The position numbers and the translations under genes were made by a program. The notes below the pieces were generated by a model. It was not told the DNA's origin and did not search any database. It was given only the letters and a program-made list of their open reading frames with translations. Positions 8,224-17,598 of a DNA stretch of 64,000 nucleotides are shown in pieces (within the stretch, counting starts at the first letter, position 1; each line of letters opens with the position of its first letter). The stretch is from Embleya scabrispora DSM 41855 (GTDB lineage: Bacteria > Actinomycetota > Actinomycetes > Streptomycetales > Streptomycetaceae), in contig NZ_KB889675.1 of assembly GCF_000372745.1 (NCBI RefSeq), positions 142,388 through 206,387 of the forward strand, given 5' to 3'.

Positions 8224-8844
8224 GTGGCGACAGCAACTGCACTAGAAACCGGGCCCCCCTCACACGGGACACACGGGACGCTCAACCGTCCCAACTTGGT
8301 CAGCATCGGCACGATCGTCTGGTTGGCGTCGGAGCTGATGTTCTTCGCGGCTCTGTTCGCGATGTATTTCACGATCCGCTCCGTCACCGGGGCGGACGCT
8401 TGGCGTGAGCACGCCGGTGAGCTGAACATCCCGTTCTCGACGGGCAACACGACGATCCTCGTGCTGTCCTCGCTCACCTGCCAGCTCGGCGTCTTCGCGG
8501 CCGAACGCGGTGACGTCAAGAAGCTCAGAATGTGGTTCGTCATCACCTTCGTGATGGGCGCCGTCTTCGTCGGCGGCCAGGTGATGGAGTACACCGCCCT
8601 GGTCAAGGAAGGAACGACGCTTTCGTCGTCGGCTTACGGTTCGGTCTTCTACCTGACCACCGGCTTCCACGGCATGCACGTGACAGGTGGCCTGATCGCC
8701 TTCCTGTTGGTCCTCGGACGCACCTACACGGCCCGACGATTCACCCACGAGCAGGCCACGGCCGCAATCGTCGTCTCGTACTACTGGCACTTCGTCGACG
8801 TGGTCTGGATCGGTCTGTTCTTCACGATCTACGTCATCAGGTAG
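8224..8844 (+). CDS. ctaE: Cytochrome c oxidase subunit III
   Basis: Integral membrane subunit III of the aa3 oxidase, which stabilises the proton-pumping core. With GTG 8224 it has 206 aa, the length I recall for streptomycete CtaE. Five helices are visible; landmarks are [36 protein letters not shown] and [18 protein letters not shown]. The last holds the conserved His-Phe-Val-Asp-Val-Val-Trp block of the family. It heads the cluster ctaE-qcrC-qcrA-qcrB, so subunit III is co-expressed with the bc1 complex, as in other actinobacteria. Confidence 0.92.
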   Translation: MATATALETGPPSHGTHGTLNRPNLVSIGTIVWLASELMFFAALFAMYFTIRSVTGADAWREHAGELNIPFSTGNTTILVLSSLTCQLGVFAAERGDVKKLRMWFVITFVMGAVFVGGQVMEYTALVKEGTTLSSSAYGSVFYLTTGFHGMHVTGGLIAFLLVLGRTYTARRFTHEQATAAIVVSYYWHFVDVVWIGLFFTIYVIR

Positions 8845-8890
8845 ACGTCCCGACACTCACTACGCAGACGACATTGGACCGGGGTTTTCC

Positions 8891-9691
8891 GTGAAAAAGC
8901 TCTCCGCGCGGCGACGCCACCCCTTGGCGGCGATCGTCGTACTCATCTTCGCGCTCGCGGCTACCGGGGGGCTGTACGCCGCGTTCGCGCCTGCCAAGAA
9001 GGCGGAGGCCGACGACTCCGCCTCCATCGCGGTCGAGGCGGGCAAGAAGCTCTACCTGAGCGGATGCTCGACCTGCCATGGGCTCGACGCCCAGGGTTCC
9101 ACCGACGGCCCCTCCCTGATCGGCGTCGGCGCGGCCGCCGTCGACTTCCAGGTGTCGACCGGCCGGATGCCGCTTCAGCAGCCCGGCGCGCAGGCGCCGC
9201 GCAAGCCCGAGGTGTACACCCCGGCGCAGATCCAACAGCTGTCCGCGTACGTGGCCTCCCTCGGCGTCGGGCCCAAGATCCCGACGGCGAACATGTACGC
9301 GCCGGACGGCGACATCGTCAACGGCGCGGAGCTGTTCCGCACGAACTGCTCGCAGTGCCACAACTTCTCCGGTGAGGGCGGCGCCCTGACCGAGGGCAAG
9401 TACGCCCCGCCGCTGAAGGACGTGGACCCGAAGCACATCTACGAGGCCATGCTCTCCGGCCCGCAGAACATGCCTTCGTTCCCGGACAGCACGATGCCCG
9501 AGCAGCAGAAGAAGGACATCGTCACGTACGTCCACGAGACGACCAAGAAGGAGCCGAACCCCGGCGGCCTGGGTCTCGGCCGTCTCGGCCCGGTCTCCGA
9601 AGGTCTGTTCGGCTGGATCATCGCGCTCGGTCTGCTCATCGCGTGCGCGATCTGGATTGCCGCCCGGACCCCCAAGGCCAGGACCAAATGA
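8891..9691 (+). CDS. qcrC: Menaquinol-cytochrome c reductase, diheme cytochrome c subunit
   Basis: 266 aa with two c-type heme sites, CSTCH (C59, C62, H63) and CSQCH (C153, C156, H157). An N-terminal membrane segment (about 13-33) and a C-terminal one (about 240-258) hold the heme domains on the outer face. In actinobacteria this diheme subunit replaces soluble cytochrome c and passes electrons straight to CtaC, forming the bcc-aa3 supercomplex. GTG start 46 nt after ctaE. The stop overlaps the qcrA start as ATGA, so the two are translationally coupled. Confidence 0.95.
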   Translation: MKKLSARRRHPLAAIVVLIFALAATGGLYAAFAPAKKAEADDSASIAVEAGKKLYLSGCSTCHGLDAQGSTDGPSLIGVGAAAVDFQVSTGRMPLQQPGAQAPRKPEVYTPAQIQQLSAYVASLGVGPKIPTANMYAPDGDIVNGAELFRTNCSQCHNFSGEGGALTEGKYAPPLKDVDPKHIYEAMLSGPQNMPSFPDSTMPEQQKKDIVTYVHETTKKEPNPGGLGLGRLGPVSEGLFGWIIALGLLIACAIWIAARTPKARTK

Positions 9692-10773
9692 GTAGCCAGG
9701 ACAAGTCTGAAGTGCCTGAAGAGCACCTGCCCGAGGTACACGCCTCGGCACATGTTCCGGCGGAAGGCGACCCGTTCGCCGACCCCGGCCTGCCGGCTCA
9801 CGAGCCGCGCGTCACCGACATCGACGAGAAGGCCGCCAAGCGGGCCGAACGTCAGGTCGCGTTCCTGTTCGTGATCTCGATGTTGTCCACGATCGGTTTC
9901 ATCTGGGCGTACGTCGGCATCGACAAGCACCGCATCATCGACATCTTCTTCTTCGGGAAGATCGGTGCCCAGAACCTCGCGCTCGGCGGCTTCCTCGGCC
10001 TCGCGCTGTTCTGCATCGGCGCAGGCGCGATCCACTGGGCGCGCACGCTGATGACGGACGAGGAGATCGTCCAGGAGCGGCACGAGTTCACCTCGGACCC
10101 GGAGACCCGCGAGTACGCGATCCGCGAGTTCACCCAGGGTGCCGCGGACTCGGTGATCGGCCGTCGGCCGCTGATCCGGCGCACGATGATCGGCGCGATG
10201 GCCCTGGTGCCGCTGTCCGGCGTCGTGCTGCTGCGCGACCTCGGTCCGCTGCCGGGCACCAAGCTGCGGCACACCGATTGGAAGCCGGGCACGGAGCTCA
10301 TCAACGAGGCGACCGGCCTGCCGATCAAGCCGGACGACATCGTCAAGGGCTCGCTGACCATGGTGCTGCCCGACGGCCTGGTCGAGAAGTACGGCCCGGC
10401 CGGCGAGAAGGTGGAGCTCTCGCACGGCTGGCTGGAGAAGGCGGGCATGTCCGCGGTCCTGGTGGTCCGTCTGGAGCCGGAGGACATCAAGTCCAAGAAG
10501 GAACTGGCCTGGGGCTACGAGGGCATCGTGGCGTACTCGAAGATCTGCACCCACGTGGGTTGCCCGATCGGCCTGTACGAGCAGCAGACGCACCACCTGC
10601 TGTGCCCCTGTCACCAGTCCACCTTCGACCTGGCCGACGACGGCAAGGTCGTGTTCGGCCCGGCCGCGCGTTCGCTGCCGCAGTTGAAGATCCATGTGAA
10701 CGAGGCGGGTAACCTCGCTGCGACGCAGGACTTCACCGAACCGGTCGGCGCGAGCTTCTGGGAGCGTGGCTGA
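9688..10773 (+). CDS. qcrA: Rieske iron-sulfur subunit of the bcc complex
   Basis: 361 aa. An acidic cytoplasmic tail (1 to about 55) is followed by three membrane helices (about 58-78, 95-118 and 165-185), the actinobacterial arrangement. The C-terminal Rieske fold has [2Fe-2S] ligands C287/H289 (CTHVGC) and C306/H309 (CPCH), plus the disulfide pair C292/C308. It carries electrons from menaquinol to QcrC. ATG overlaps the qcrC stop, and its own stop overlaps the qcrB start (TGATG). Confidence 0.96.
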   Translation: MSSQDKSEVPEEHLPEVHASAHVPAEGDPFADPGLPAHEPRVTDIDEKAAKRAERQVAFLFVISMLSTIGFIWAYVGIDKHRIIDIFFFGKIGAQNLALGGFLGLALFCIGAGAIHWARTLMTDEEIVQERHEFTSDPETREYAIREFTQGAADSVIGRRPLIRRTMIGAMALVPLSGVVLLRDLGPLPGTKLRHTDWKPGTELINEATGLPIKPDDIVKGSLTMVLPDGLVEKYGPAGEKVELSHGWLEKAGMSAVLVVRLEPEDIKSKKELAWGYEGIVAYSKICTHVGCPIGLYEQQTHHLLCPCHQSTFDLADDGKVVFGPAARSLPQLKIHVNEAGNLAATQDFTEPVGASFWERG

Positions 10774-12416
10774 TGTCGAGCGAACAACCCAAGGGCGGGG
10801 CGAACAAGAGCACCCCGATCCCGGACAACGCGACCGTTCGCGCGGTCGACGCGCTGGACAGCCGGCTGGGCATCTACGGCGCGGCGAAGAAGAACCTGCG
10901 CAAGGTCTTTCCGGACCACTGGTCCTTCATGCTCGGTGAAGTGGCGCTGTACAGCTTCATCGTGCTGCTGCTGACCGGTGTCTTCCTGACGCTGTTCTTC
11001 AAGCCGAGCATGCAGGAGGTCGTCTACGACGGCTCCTACGTACCGCTGCAGGGCATTCACATGTCCCAGGCGTACGCCTCGACGCTGGACATCAGCTTCG
11101 ACATCCGCGGTGGCCTGGCGATGCGTCAGATCCACCACTGGGCCGCGCTGATCTTCGTGTCGTCGCTGTTCGTGCACATGTTCCGGATCTTCTTCACCGG
11201 GGCGTTCCGCAAGCCGCGCGAAATAAACTGGCTGTTCGGCTTCCTGCTGCTGGTGCTGGCCATGGTCAACGGCTTCACCGGCTACTCGCTCCCGGACGAC
11301 CTGCTCTCCGGTACGGGTCTGCGCATCGCCGAGGGTGTGGTCCTGGCCATCCCGCTGGTCGGCACGTACGTGCAGTTCTTCCTGTTCGGCGGGGAGTTCC
11401 CGGGCGAGGACATCGTGCCCCGCCTGTTCACCATCCACGTGCTGCTGATCCCGGCGATCATGGTCGGTCTGGTGACCGTGCACCTGATCCTGGTCTTCTA
11501 CCAGAAGCACACCCAGTTCCCCGGCCCGGGCAAGACCGAGAAGAACGTGGTCGGCCTGCCGCTGCTGCCGGTCTACGCGGCCAAGGCCGGTGGCTTCTTC
11601 TTCATCGTGTTCGGCATCACCGCCGCCCTCGGCGGCATGGTGCAGATCAACCCGATCTGGGCCTACGGTCCATACAACCCGGGTCAGATCACGGCGGGTT
11701 CCCAACCGGACTGGTACATCGGGTTCCTCGAGGGATCCCTGCGCATCATGCCGAACTGGGAATGGAACATCTGGGGCCACACGCTCAGCTTCAACGTGTT
11801 GATCCCGTCCCTGATCGTGCCCGGCGTGCTGTTCACGTTCCTGGCGATGTACCCGTGGATCGAAGGCTGGATCACCGGCGACAAGCGTGAGCACCACCTG
11901 CTGGACCGCCCGCGCAACATGCCGGTCCGCACCGGCCTGGGCGTCGCCTGGATCGTGTGCTACGGCGTGTTGTGGGTCTGCGGTGGCAACGACATCATCG
12001 CGACGCACTTCCACCTGTCGATCAACACGATCACCTGGGTCGGCCGCTTCGCGTTCTTCATCGCGCCCGTGCTGGCCTACCTGGCCACGGTGCGGATCTG
12101 CAAGGGTCTGCAGCGCCGCGACCGGGACAAGGTCCTGCACGGTCGCGAGACCGGCGTGATCAAGAAGCTCCCGCACGGCGAATTCGTCGAGATCCACGAA
12201 CCGCTGGAAGCCGGGGTGCGGCACACCCTCACCGCCCACGAACAGCCGAAGCCGTACGAGCTGGAGCCGGCCGAGGACGAGAACGGGGTGGCCCGCAAGG
12301 TCAAGCGTTCGCAGAAACTGCGTTCGAGGATGTCGCACTGGTACTTCGCCGAGCCGATCGAGAAGCCGACGGCCGAGGAGTACAAGGAACTGACCAGCGG
12401 ACACGGTCACCACTGA
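10773..12416 (+). CDS. qcrB: Cytochrome b subunit of the bcc complex
   Basis: 547 aa, carrying the quinol sites and two b hemes. Evidence: RQIHHWAALIFVSSLFVHMFR (heme His residues), NGFTGYSLPDDLLSGTGL, HVLLIPAIMVGLVTVHL, and the Qo-site loop QPDWYIG, the actinobacterial form of PEWY. A long hydrophilic C-terminus (about 440-547) is typical of actinobacterial QcrB. It is the last gene of ctaE-qcrCAB and is followed by a strong bidirectional hairpin. QcrB is the family targeted by Q203-type inhibitors in mycobacteria. Confidence 0.96.
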   Translation: MSSEQPKGGANKSTPIPDNATVRAVDALDSRLGIYGAAKKNLRKVFPDHWSFMLGEVALYSFIVLLLTGVFLTLFFKPSMQEVVYDGSYVPLQGIHMSQAYASTLDISFDIRGGLAMRQIHHWAALIFVSSLFVHMFRIFFTGAFRKPREINWLFGFLLLVLAMVNGFTGYSLPDDLLSGTGLRIAEGVVLAIPLVGTYVQFFLFGGEFPGEDIVPRLFTIHVLLIPAIMVGLVTVHLILVFYQKHTQFPGPGKTEKNVVGLPLLPVYAAKAGGFFFIVFGITAALGGMVQINPIWAYGPYNPGQITAGSQPDWYIGFLEGSLRIMPNWEWNIWGHTLSFNVLIPSLIVPGVLFTFLAMYPWIEGWITGDKREHHLLDRPRNMPVRTGLGVAWIVCYGVLWVCGGNDIIATHFHLSINTITWVGRFAFFIAPVLAYLATVRICKGLQRRDRDKVLHGRETGVIKKLPHGEFVEIHEPLEAGVRHTLTAHEQPKPYELEPAEDENGVARKVKRSQKLRSRMSHWYFAEPIEKPTAEEYKELTSGHGHH

Positions 12417-12477
12417 CGCGACCGGGGCCGGGCTGCTGACGCCACATCGGCACGACCCGTAGGACGCGCAGGAACGA

Positions 12478-12515
12478 CGAAGGGCCCCACCGGATCTCTC
12501 CGGTGGGGCCCTTCG
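12478..12515. terminator. Strong bidirectional terminator after qcrB
   Basis: Perfect 16-bp arms (12478-12493 and 12500-12515; core GGGCCCCACCGG) around the loop ATCTCT, between convergent qcrB and the L,D-transpeptidase gene. Confidence 0.85.
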
Positions 12516-12571
12516 CGTTGCGCCCCGCAGACTGCCGTACAGCGCTGCGCGCAGGCGCCGCGCGCCGGTCC

Positions 12572-13798
12572 TCAGAGCTGCCGGGTGCCGGAGGCGCCTG
12601 CCGCGCTGTGGGTCAGCCACTGCGACCAGTCCAGGTTCCACTCGCCGTAGCCGTTGCCGAACGGCTCCATGGTCTTGGATTCACCCGTGTTCACCACGAC
12701 GACCACGTCGCCGACCTTGACCTCGTCGTAGAACCACTTGGCGTTCTCGTCGCTCATCCCCACGCAGCCGTGACTCACGTTCGCACTGCCCTGCGCGCCC
12801 ACCGACCACGGCGCCGCGTGCAGGAACTCGCCGCTCCAGGTGACCCGGGTGGCCCACGAGACGTCCAGCCGGTAGTTGTCGCTGCTGTTCGCCGAGATGC
12901 CCACCGTGGTGCCGTCCATCAGCACGTGCGGGGCCTTGCCCAGCACCACCTTGGTACCCGAACGGGTGGTGAAGCCGGCCTTGCCGGTGGTCACCGGCAC
13001 CGTCTTGACGTCGGTGCCGTTGCGCTTGACCGTCATCGTGTGCGCCGCGGCGTCCACGGTCGCGACCACGGAGTCGCCGACCTCGAAGCCGACCGGCTTG
13101 CCCGGGCCGCCGTACACGCCGTCGCCGAAGTCGACGCCGACCAGGCTGGTGGCCACCGAGACCTTGCTGCCCACCGGCCAGTACTCCTTGGGCCGATAGC
13201 GCACCGTCTTGTCGTCCACCCAGCCCCAGGCGCCCTCGACCGGCGTGGAGGCGGACACCTGGAGCCGCTTCTCCACTTCGGCGCGCTGCGCGGGATCGGT
13301 GACCGGCTTCTCCAGCGTGGCGGTGATCGGCATGCCCACCCCCACCGTGGAGTCGGCCTCCGGCAGCACCGAGGCCACGTGCTTCTCGGCGTCCGGTACG
13401 AGCGTGGTGAACGTATCGGTACGGGTCGCGGTCAGCCCGAACGCGTCGACCGCCGACGCGGTCAGCGTGTAGGTGGTGCCGTAGGCCAGCGGTTCGGAGT
13501 TGGACCACGTCGCGTCGCCGGCCGCGTTGCCGCCGGACACCGGCTTCCCGTCCGGGCCGGTCAGGCTCACCGCGTACAGTCGGCCGTCGCTCGCGGTGAC
13601 GGTGATCGGTTTGGCCGGCTGCGCGGGTCGATCCGGCCGCACGTCCACCGTGAGCCGGGCCGCGCTCTTGGTGGGCCGCTCGATCTCGGTACCCCGCTGC
13701 TTCTCCCACGTCCCGCAGCCGGTGACGAAAACGAGTGGCAGGGCCGATGTCAGGGCCCAGCCGATCCAGCGGAGGCGAACAGTCCTGTCCCGATTCAC
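12572..13798 (-). CDS. Lipoprotein L,D-transpeptidase (YkuD), first of a tandem pair
   Basis: 408 aa. GTG at 13798 follows GGAGGT, so I reject the longer frame. A lipoprotein signal ends at VTGC (C28), anchoring the protein outside the membrane. Two Ig-like beta domains come next (about 45-150 and 155-265), then the YkuD catalytic domain with the HAAPWS His and SHGCVGM, C345 being the nucleophile. The family makes 3-3 cross-links in peptidoglycan and resembles mycobacterial LdtMt2. It lies directly downstream of the second copy, separated by a hairpin, so it is probably transcribed on its own. Confidence 0.92.
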   Translation of the reverse strand: MNRDRTVRLRWIGWALTSALPLVFVTGCGTWEKQRGTEIERPTKSAARLTVDVRPDRPAQPAKPITVTASDGRLYAVSLTGPDGKPVSGGNAAGDATWSNSEPLAYGTTYTLTASAVDAFGLTATRTDTFTTLVPDAEKHVASVLPEADSTVGVGMPITATLEKPVTDPAQRAEVEKRLQVSASTPVEGAWGWVDDKTVRYRPKEYWPVGSKVSVATSLVGVDFGDGVYGGPGKPVGFEVGDSVVATVDAAAHTMTVKRNGTDVKTVPVTTGKAGFTTRSGTKVVLGKAPHVLMDGTTVGISANSSDNYRLDVSWATRVTWSGEFLHAAPWSVGAQGSANVSHGCVGMSDENAKWFYDEVKVGDVVVVVNTGESKTMEPFGNGYGEWNLDWSQWLTHSAAGASGTRQL

Positions 13799-13894
13799 TC
13801 TCGACCTCCAGCCGTGCTCGTCGAGCGCGGGATACGCGGAGTTGTTGCATCGAGAGTGGCCGGGAGCACCCTGCTTCATTCATCCAAACGCACA

Positions 13895-13948
13895 AACCGC
13901 CCGATCGCGTGATGCCGACCACCGGTCGGATCGCGCAATCGGGCGGTT
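13895..13948 (-). terminator. Inverted repeat between the two L,D-transpeptidase genes
   Basis: Arms AACCGCCCGAT and ATCGGGCGGTT (13895-13905, 13938-13948), with a 32-nt loop that holds a smaller GACC/GGTC hairpin. Placed to end the upstream transpeptidase transcript. Confidence 0.6.
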
Positions 13949-13997
13949 CGCCCTATCGTGTGCCACCTCGTGCGTGGAACCTCGTGGGTGGTGTCCC

Positions 13998-15272
13998 TCA
14001 GCCGGCCGGGGTGCCGGTCGCCCCACCGCCGAGCGCGCTGCCCTTGACCCACGTCGCCCAGTCGACGCTCCAGCCGCCGAGCCCGTTGCCGGGCTTGACG
14101 GTCTTGTCGGTGCTGTTGACCACCTCGACCGGGTCACCCTGGGTGACCAGATCGAAGAACGTCTTGGCGTTCGAGGCGCCCAGTCCGATGCAGCCGTGGC
14201 TGTCGTTCTGCCGACCGAACTTGCCATCGTTCCAGGGCGCGCCGTGCGCGTACGTGCCGGACGCGGTCAGGTGCACCGCGTGTCGGACGTTCTTCATGTT
14301 GTACGCGGTGCCCAGCCCGACCGTCTCGGAGTCCATCGTGATGCCGTCGACCTTGTCCAGGACGACCATCGTCCCGCCCCAGGTCGGGTAGTTGGGGCCG
14401 CCAGCCGAGATCGGCAGGTCCTCGACCTGGGTCCCGTCCTTGGTGACCACCATGTGCTTGGACTTGAGGTCCGCGGTGGCCACCAGGGAGCGCCCGATGG
14501 TGAACTTGATGTCCTTGGTCTGCTTGCCGTAGACGCCCGGCGCCGCCTTCGCGCCGGTCAGGTTCGCCTTGAGGTTGACCTTCGTGCCACTCGCCCAGTA
14601 CTTCTCCGGGCGGTAGTCGATCCGGTCGTTGCCGTCGAGGTCCTTGAGCCAGGACCACGAGCCCTGCACCGCGGGCTCGGAGATCACCTTGAGGTTGCGC
14701 TCGATCGCGGCCTTGTCCTTGATCGGCTCGTTGAACTTGAGCGAGATGATCGCGCCGACGCCCCACGTGCTGTCCGGCTCGATGTTGAAGTCGGCCACGA
14801 ACGTGTCGTCGGCGGCCTTGGTGTTGAACTTGCTCTGCGCGGTGACCTCGGCGCCGTCGGCGTTCGCGGCCTTGGCCGCCACCGTGTAGGCACCGCCGTT
14901 GGCCAGCGGCGCGGCCGGCTTCCAGCCGATGCCGTCGGGGCTGAGCTGCCCGTCCACGGTCTTGCCCTTGGCGTCGGTGACCACGACCGAGGTGAGCTTG
15001 CCACCGGTCGCGTCGACCTTGAGGACGCCGTCCGTCTCCACGCTCTTGGTGCCGTCGGCGGGCGTGATCGCGATGGTGGCGGGTGCGGCCGCCTTCTTGT
15101 TCGGACCACTGCTCGAACCGCCGGAATTGCCCCCGCTCCCCCCTGGGCCGGCCTTGCCGCCATCCGACGAGCAGCCTGCGATGAATATGAGCGGCGCCAC
15201 CATGAGTCCCGCGAAGAGGCGTATGCCGCCGCCCGCTGCCCCCGTGCGCGATGCTCCGTGTATCCGGGGCAC
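13998..15272 (-). CDS. Lipoprotein L,D-transpeptidase (YkuD), second of a tandem pair
   Basis: 424 aa from GTG 15272, with GGGAGGGA upstream. The lipobox is IAGC (C34), followed by a Gly/Ser linker. Ig-like domains (about 75-290) precede the YkuD domain, with HGAPW and SHGCIGL (nucleophile C361). It has the same architecture as its neighbour but is clearly diverged, so the pair is an old duplication. Both act in the cell wall making 3-3 cross-links. Their position between the bcc and aa3 oxidase clusters is, from memory, conserved in Streptomyces. Confidence 0.92.
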   Translation of the reverse strand: MPRIHGASRTGAAGGGIRLFAGLMVAPLIFIAGCSSDGGKAGPGGSGGNSGGSSSGPNKKAAAPATIAITPADGTKSVETDGVLKVDATGGKLTSVVVTDAKGKTVDGQLSPDGIGWKPAAPLANGGAYTVAAKAANADGAEVTAQSKFNTKAADDTFVADFNIEPDSTWGVGAIISLKFNEPIKDKAAIERNLKVISEPAVQGSWSWLKDLDGNDRIDYRPEKYWASGTKVNLKANLTGAKAAPGVYGKQTKDIKFTIGRSLVATADLKSKHMVVTKDGTQVEDLPISAGGPNYPTWGGTMVVLDKVDGITMDSETVGLGTAYNMKNVRHAVHLTASGTYAHGAPWNDGKFGRQNDSHGCIGLGASNAKTFFDLVTQGDPVEVVNSTDKTVKPGNGLGGWSVDWATWVKGSALGGGATGTPAG

Positions 15273-15407
15273 GCGTGTCCCTCCCTCGTCCTGGAACTCC
15301 CTTGCGTCCATTTGACGCATCGACCCCCGGTCCGGGTTGCCACAACCGGAGAACGGTCACACACCGGTGACATTCGGAGGTCGTCGAGGAGTCCTCTGTA
15401 GATATCA

Positions 15408-15445
15408 CACAAGGCCGATCACCCATTCGGGTGATCGGCCTTGTG
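15408..15445 (-). terminator. Terminator of the ctaC-ctaD-ctaF operon
   Basis: Perfect 17-bp arms (15408-15424 and 15429-15445) around loop ATTC, 37 nt past the ctaF stop. One of the strongest hairpins in the window. Confidence 0.85.
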
Positions 15446-15481
15446 GCGAAACCGTATTGCGAAGGTTGCGAATCGGTAGTG

Positions 15482-15880
15482 CTAGTAGCGCTGGTCCGCA
15501 CCCCGGTAGAACTCGAAGACCCAGCCCCAGACACCGATCGCGACGATCGGCGCGGCGAACATCGCCAGCCACCAACCGAAGATGACGCCCAGGAAGAGCA
15601 GGGCCGAACCGACCCCCAGCATCAGCGGCTGCCAGCTGTGCGGGGCGAAGAAGCCCAGCTCGCCGGCGTCGTCGGCGATCTCGCCCTCTTCGTTGTCCTG
15701 CGCGAGCAGGTCCATCCGGCGCGCGGTGAAGATCAGGTAGAACCCGATCATCAGCGACAGACCGAAGGTCAACGACAGCGCGGTGGTGCCGGTCGGGTCC
15801 TCGGAGAGCACCCAGTAGATGATCGTCACCGGCAGCAGGAACACGGCCAGGACGGCGAACAGGACACCGTTGAACTTCAC
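15482..15880 (-). CDS. ctaF: Cytochrome c oxidase subunit IV (actinobacterial CtaF)
   Basis: 132 aa with four hydrophobic helices (about 4-24, 34-54, 81-101 and 103-123) and a charged loop containing [16 protein letters not shown]. This is the actinobacteria-specific small subunit of the aa3 oxidase. GTG at 15880 overlaps the ctaD stop as GTGA, so translation is coupled; GGGAG lies upstream. It ends just before a 17-bp terminator hairpin. Confidence 0.92.
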   Translation of the reverse strand: MKFNGVLFAVLAVFLLPVTIIYWVLSEDPTGTTALSLTFGLSLMIGFYLIFTARRMDLLAQDNEEGEIADDAGELGFFAPHSWQPLMLGVGSALLFLGVIFGWWLAMFAAPIVAIGVWGWVFEFYRGADQRY

Positions 15881-17595
15881 TTCTCGGCTCCCTTCGCCAG
15901 CTCGGGCGATGCCTCGGAACGCTCGTCGGTGAGGTACTCCAGCGCGGCGATCTCCGGGTGGTGGAGGTCGAACGCGGGGGCCTCGGAACGGATCCGCGGA
16001 ATGCTCGTGAAGTTGTGCCGAGGCGGCGGGCAGGAGGTCGCCCACTCCAGCGAACGGCCGTAGCCCCACGGGTCGTCCACGGTGATCTTCTTGCCGTACT
16101 TGTGCGTCTTCCAGATGTTGTAGAAGAACGGCAGGATCGACAGACCCAGCAGGAACGAGCCCAGGGTCGAGATCGTGTTCAGCGTGGTGAAGCCTTCCGA
16201 GTCCAGGTAGTCCGCGTACCGACGGGCCATGCCCTCGGCACCCAGCCAGTGCTGCACCAGGAACGTGGTGTGGAAGCCGATGAACAGCGTCCAGAAGGTG
16301 ATCTTGCCCAGCCGCTCGTCGAGCATCTTGCCGGTGAACTTGGGCCACCAGAAGTGGAAGCCCGCGAACATCGCGAACACCACGGTGCCGAACACCACGT
16401 AGTGGAAGTGCGCCACCACGAAGTAGGTGTCGGAGACGTGGAAGTCCAGCGGCGGGGAGGCCAGGATGACGCCGGTGAGGCCACCGAACGCGAAGGTCAC
16501 CAGGAAGCCGACGGTCCACAACATCGGTGTCTCGAAAGACAACGAGCCGCGCCACATGGTGCCGATCCAGTTGAAGAACTTCACGCCGGTCGGTACGGCG
16601 ATCAGGAACGTCATGAAGGAGAAGAACGGCAGCATGACCGCGCCGGTCGGGAACATGTGGTGCGCCCACACGGTGACCGACAGGCCCGCGATCGAGATGG
16701 TCGCGGCGATCAGGCTCTTGTAACCGAACATCGGCTTGCGCGCGAAGACCGGGATGATCTCCGACACGATGCCGAAGAACGGCAACGCGATGATGTACAC
16801 CTCGGGATGGCCGAAGAACCAGAAGAGGTGCTGCCACAGGATCGGTCCGCCGTTGGCCGGATCGAAGATGTGGGTACCGAACTTGCGGTCCGCCTCCAGC
16901 GCGAACAGCGCCGCGGCCAGGACCGGGAACGCCATCAGCACCAGGACCGAGGTCAGCAGCACGTTCCAGCAGAAGATCGACATCCGGAACATGGTCAGAC
17001 CGGGCGCGCGCATGCAGATGATCGTGGTGATGAAGTTGACGGCACCGAGGATGGTGCCGAAGCCCGACATCGCCAGACCCATGATCCACATGTCGCCGCC
17101 GATGCCCGGCGAGCGGACCGAGTCGGACAGCGGCGCGTACGCGAACCAGCCGAAGTCGGCGGCACCCTGCGGGGTGATGAAGCCGGCCACCGCGATGATC
17201 GAGCCGAACAGGTAGAGCCAGTAGGCGAACATGTTCAGGCGCGGGAACGCGACGTCGGGCGCGCCGATCTGCAGCGGCATGATCCAGTTCGTGAAGCCGG
17301 CGAACAGCGGCGTCGCGAACATCAGCAGCATGATCGTGCCGTGCATCGTGAACGACTGGTTGAACTGCTCGTTCGACATGAACTGCGTGCCGGGGCGGGC
17401 CAGCTCCGCGCGCATGAGCAGCGCGAGCACACCACCGATGCAGAAGAAGACGAAGGAGGTGATCAGGTACATCGACCCGATCGTCTTGTGGTCCGTGGTC
17501 GTCATCCACTTGATGACGATGTTCCCGGGCTCCTTGCGGCGGACCGGCGGGGGTCCGTCCGGGGCCACGGTCTGTGGCTCACTGAGGATTGTCAC
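15877..17595 (-). CDS. ctaD: Cytochrome c oxidase subunit I
   Basis: 572 aa, catalytic subunit of the proton-pumping aa3 oxidase. Visible ligands: H85 (heme a, TMHGT), the Cu(B) site H263 in GHPEVYI with its Tyr partner Y267, H312/H313 (WAHHMF), and H396 and H398 (AHFHYVV) for heme a3 and heme a. E265 sits in the same loop. Twelve helices are expected and fit the hydrophobic pattern. GTG start 3 nt after ctaC. The C-terminal tail (about 540-572) is charged. Confidence 0.96.
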   Translation of the reverse strand: MTILSEPQTVAPDGPPPVRRKEPGNIVIKWMTTTDHKTIGSMYLITSFVFFCIGGVLALLMRAELARPGTQFMSNEQFNQSFTMHGTIMLLMFATPLFAGFTNWIMPLQIGAPDVAFPRLNMFAYWLYLFGSIIAVAGFITPQGAADFGWFAYAPLSDSVRSPGIGGDMWIMGLAMSGFGTILGAVNFITTIICMRAPGLTMFRMSIFCWNVLLTSVLVLMAFPVLAAALFALEADRKFGTHIFDPANGGPILWQHLFWFFGHPEVYIIALPFFGIVSEIIPVFARKPMFGYKSLIAATISIAGLSVTVWAHHMFPTGAVMLPFFSFMTFLIAVPTGVKFFNWIGTMWRGSLSFETPMLWTVGFLVTFAFGGLTGVILASPPLDFHVSDTYFVVAHFHYVVFGTVVFAMFAGFHFWWPKFTGKMLDERLGKITFWTLFIGFHTTFLVQHWLGAEGMARRYADYLDSEGFTTLNTISTLGSFLLGLSILPFFYNIWKTHKYGKKITVDDPWGYGRSLEWATSCPPPRHNFTSIPRIRSEAPAFDLHHPEIAALEYLTDERSEASPELAKGAEK

Positions 17596-17598
17596 TCG

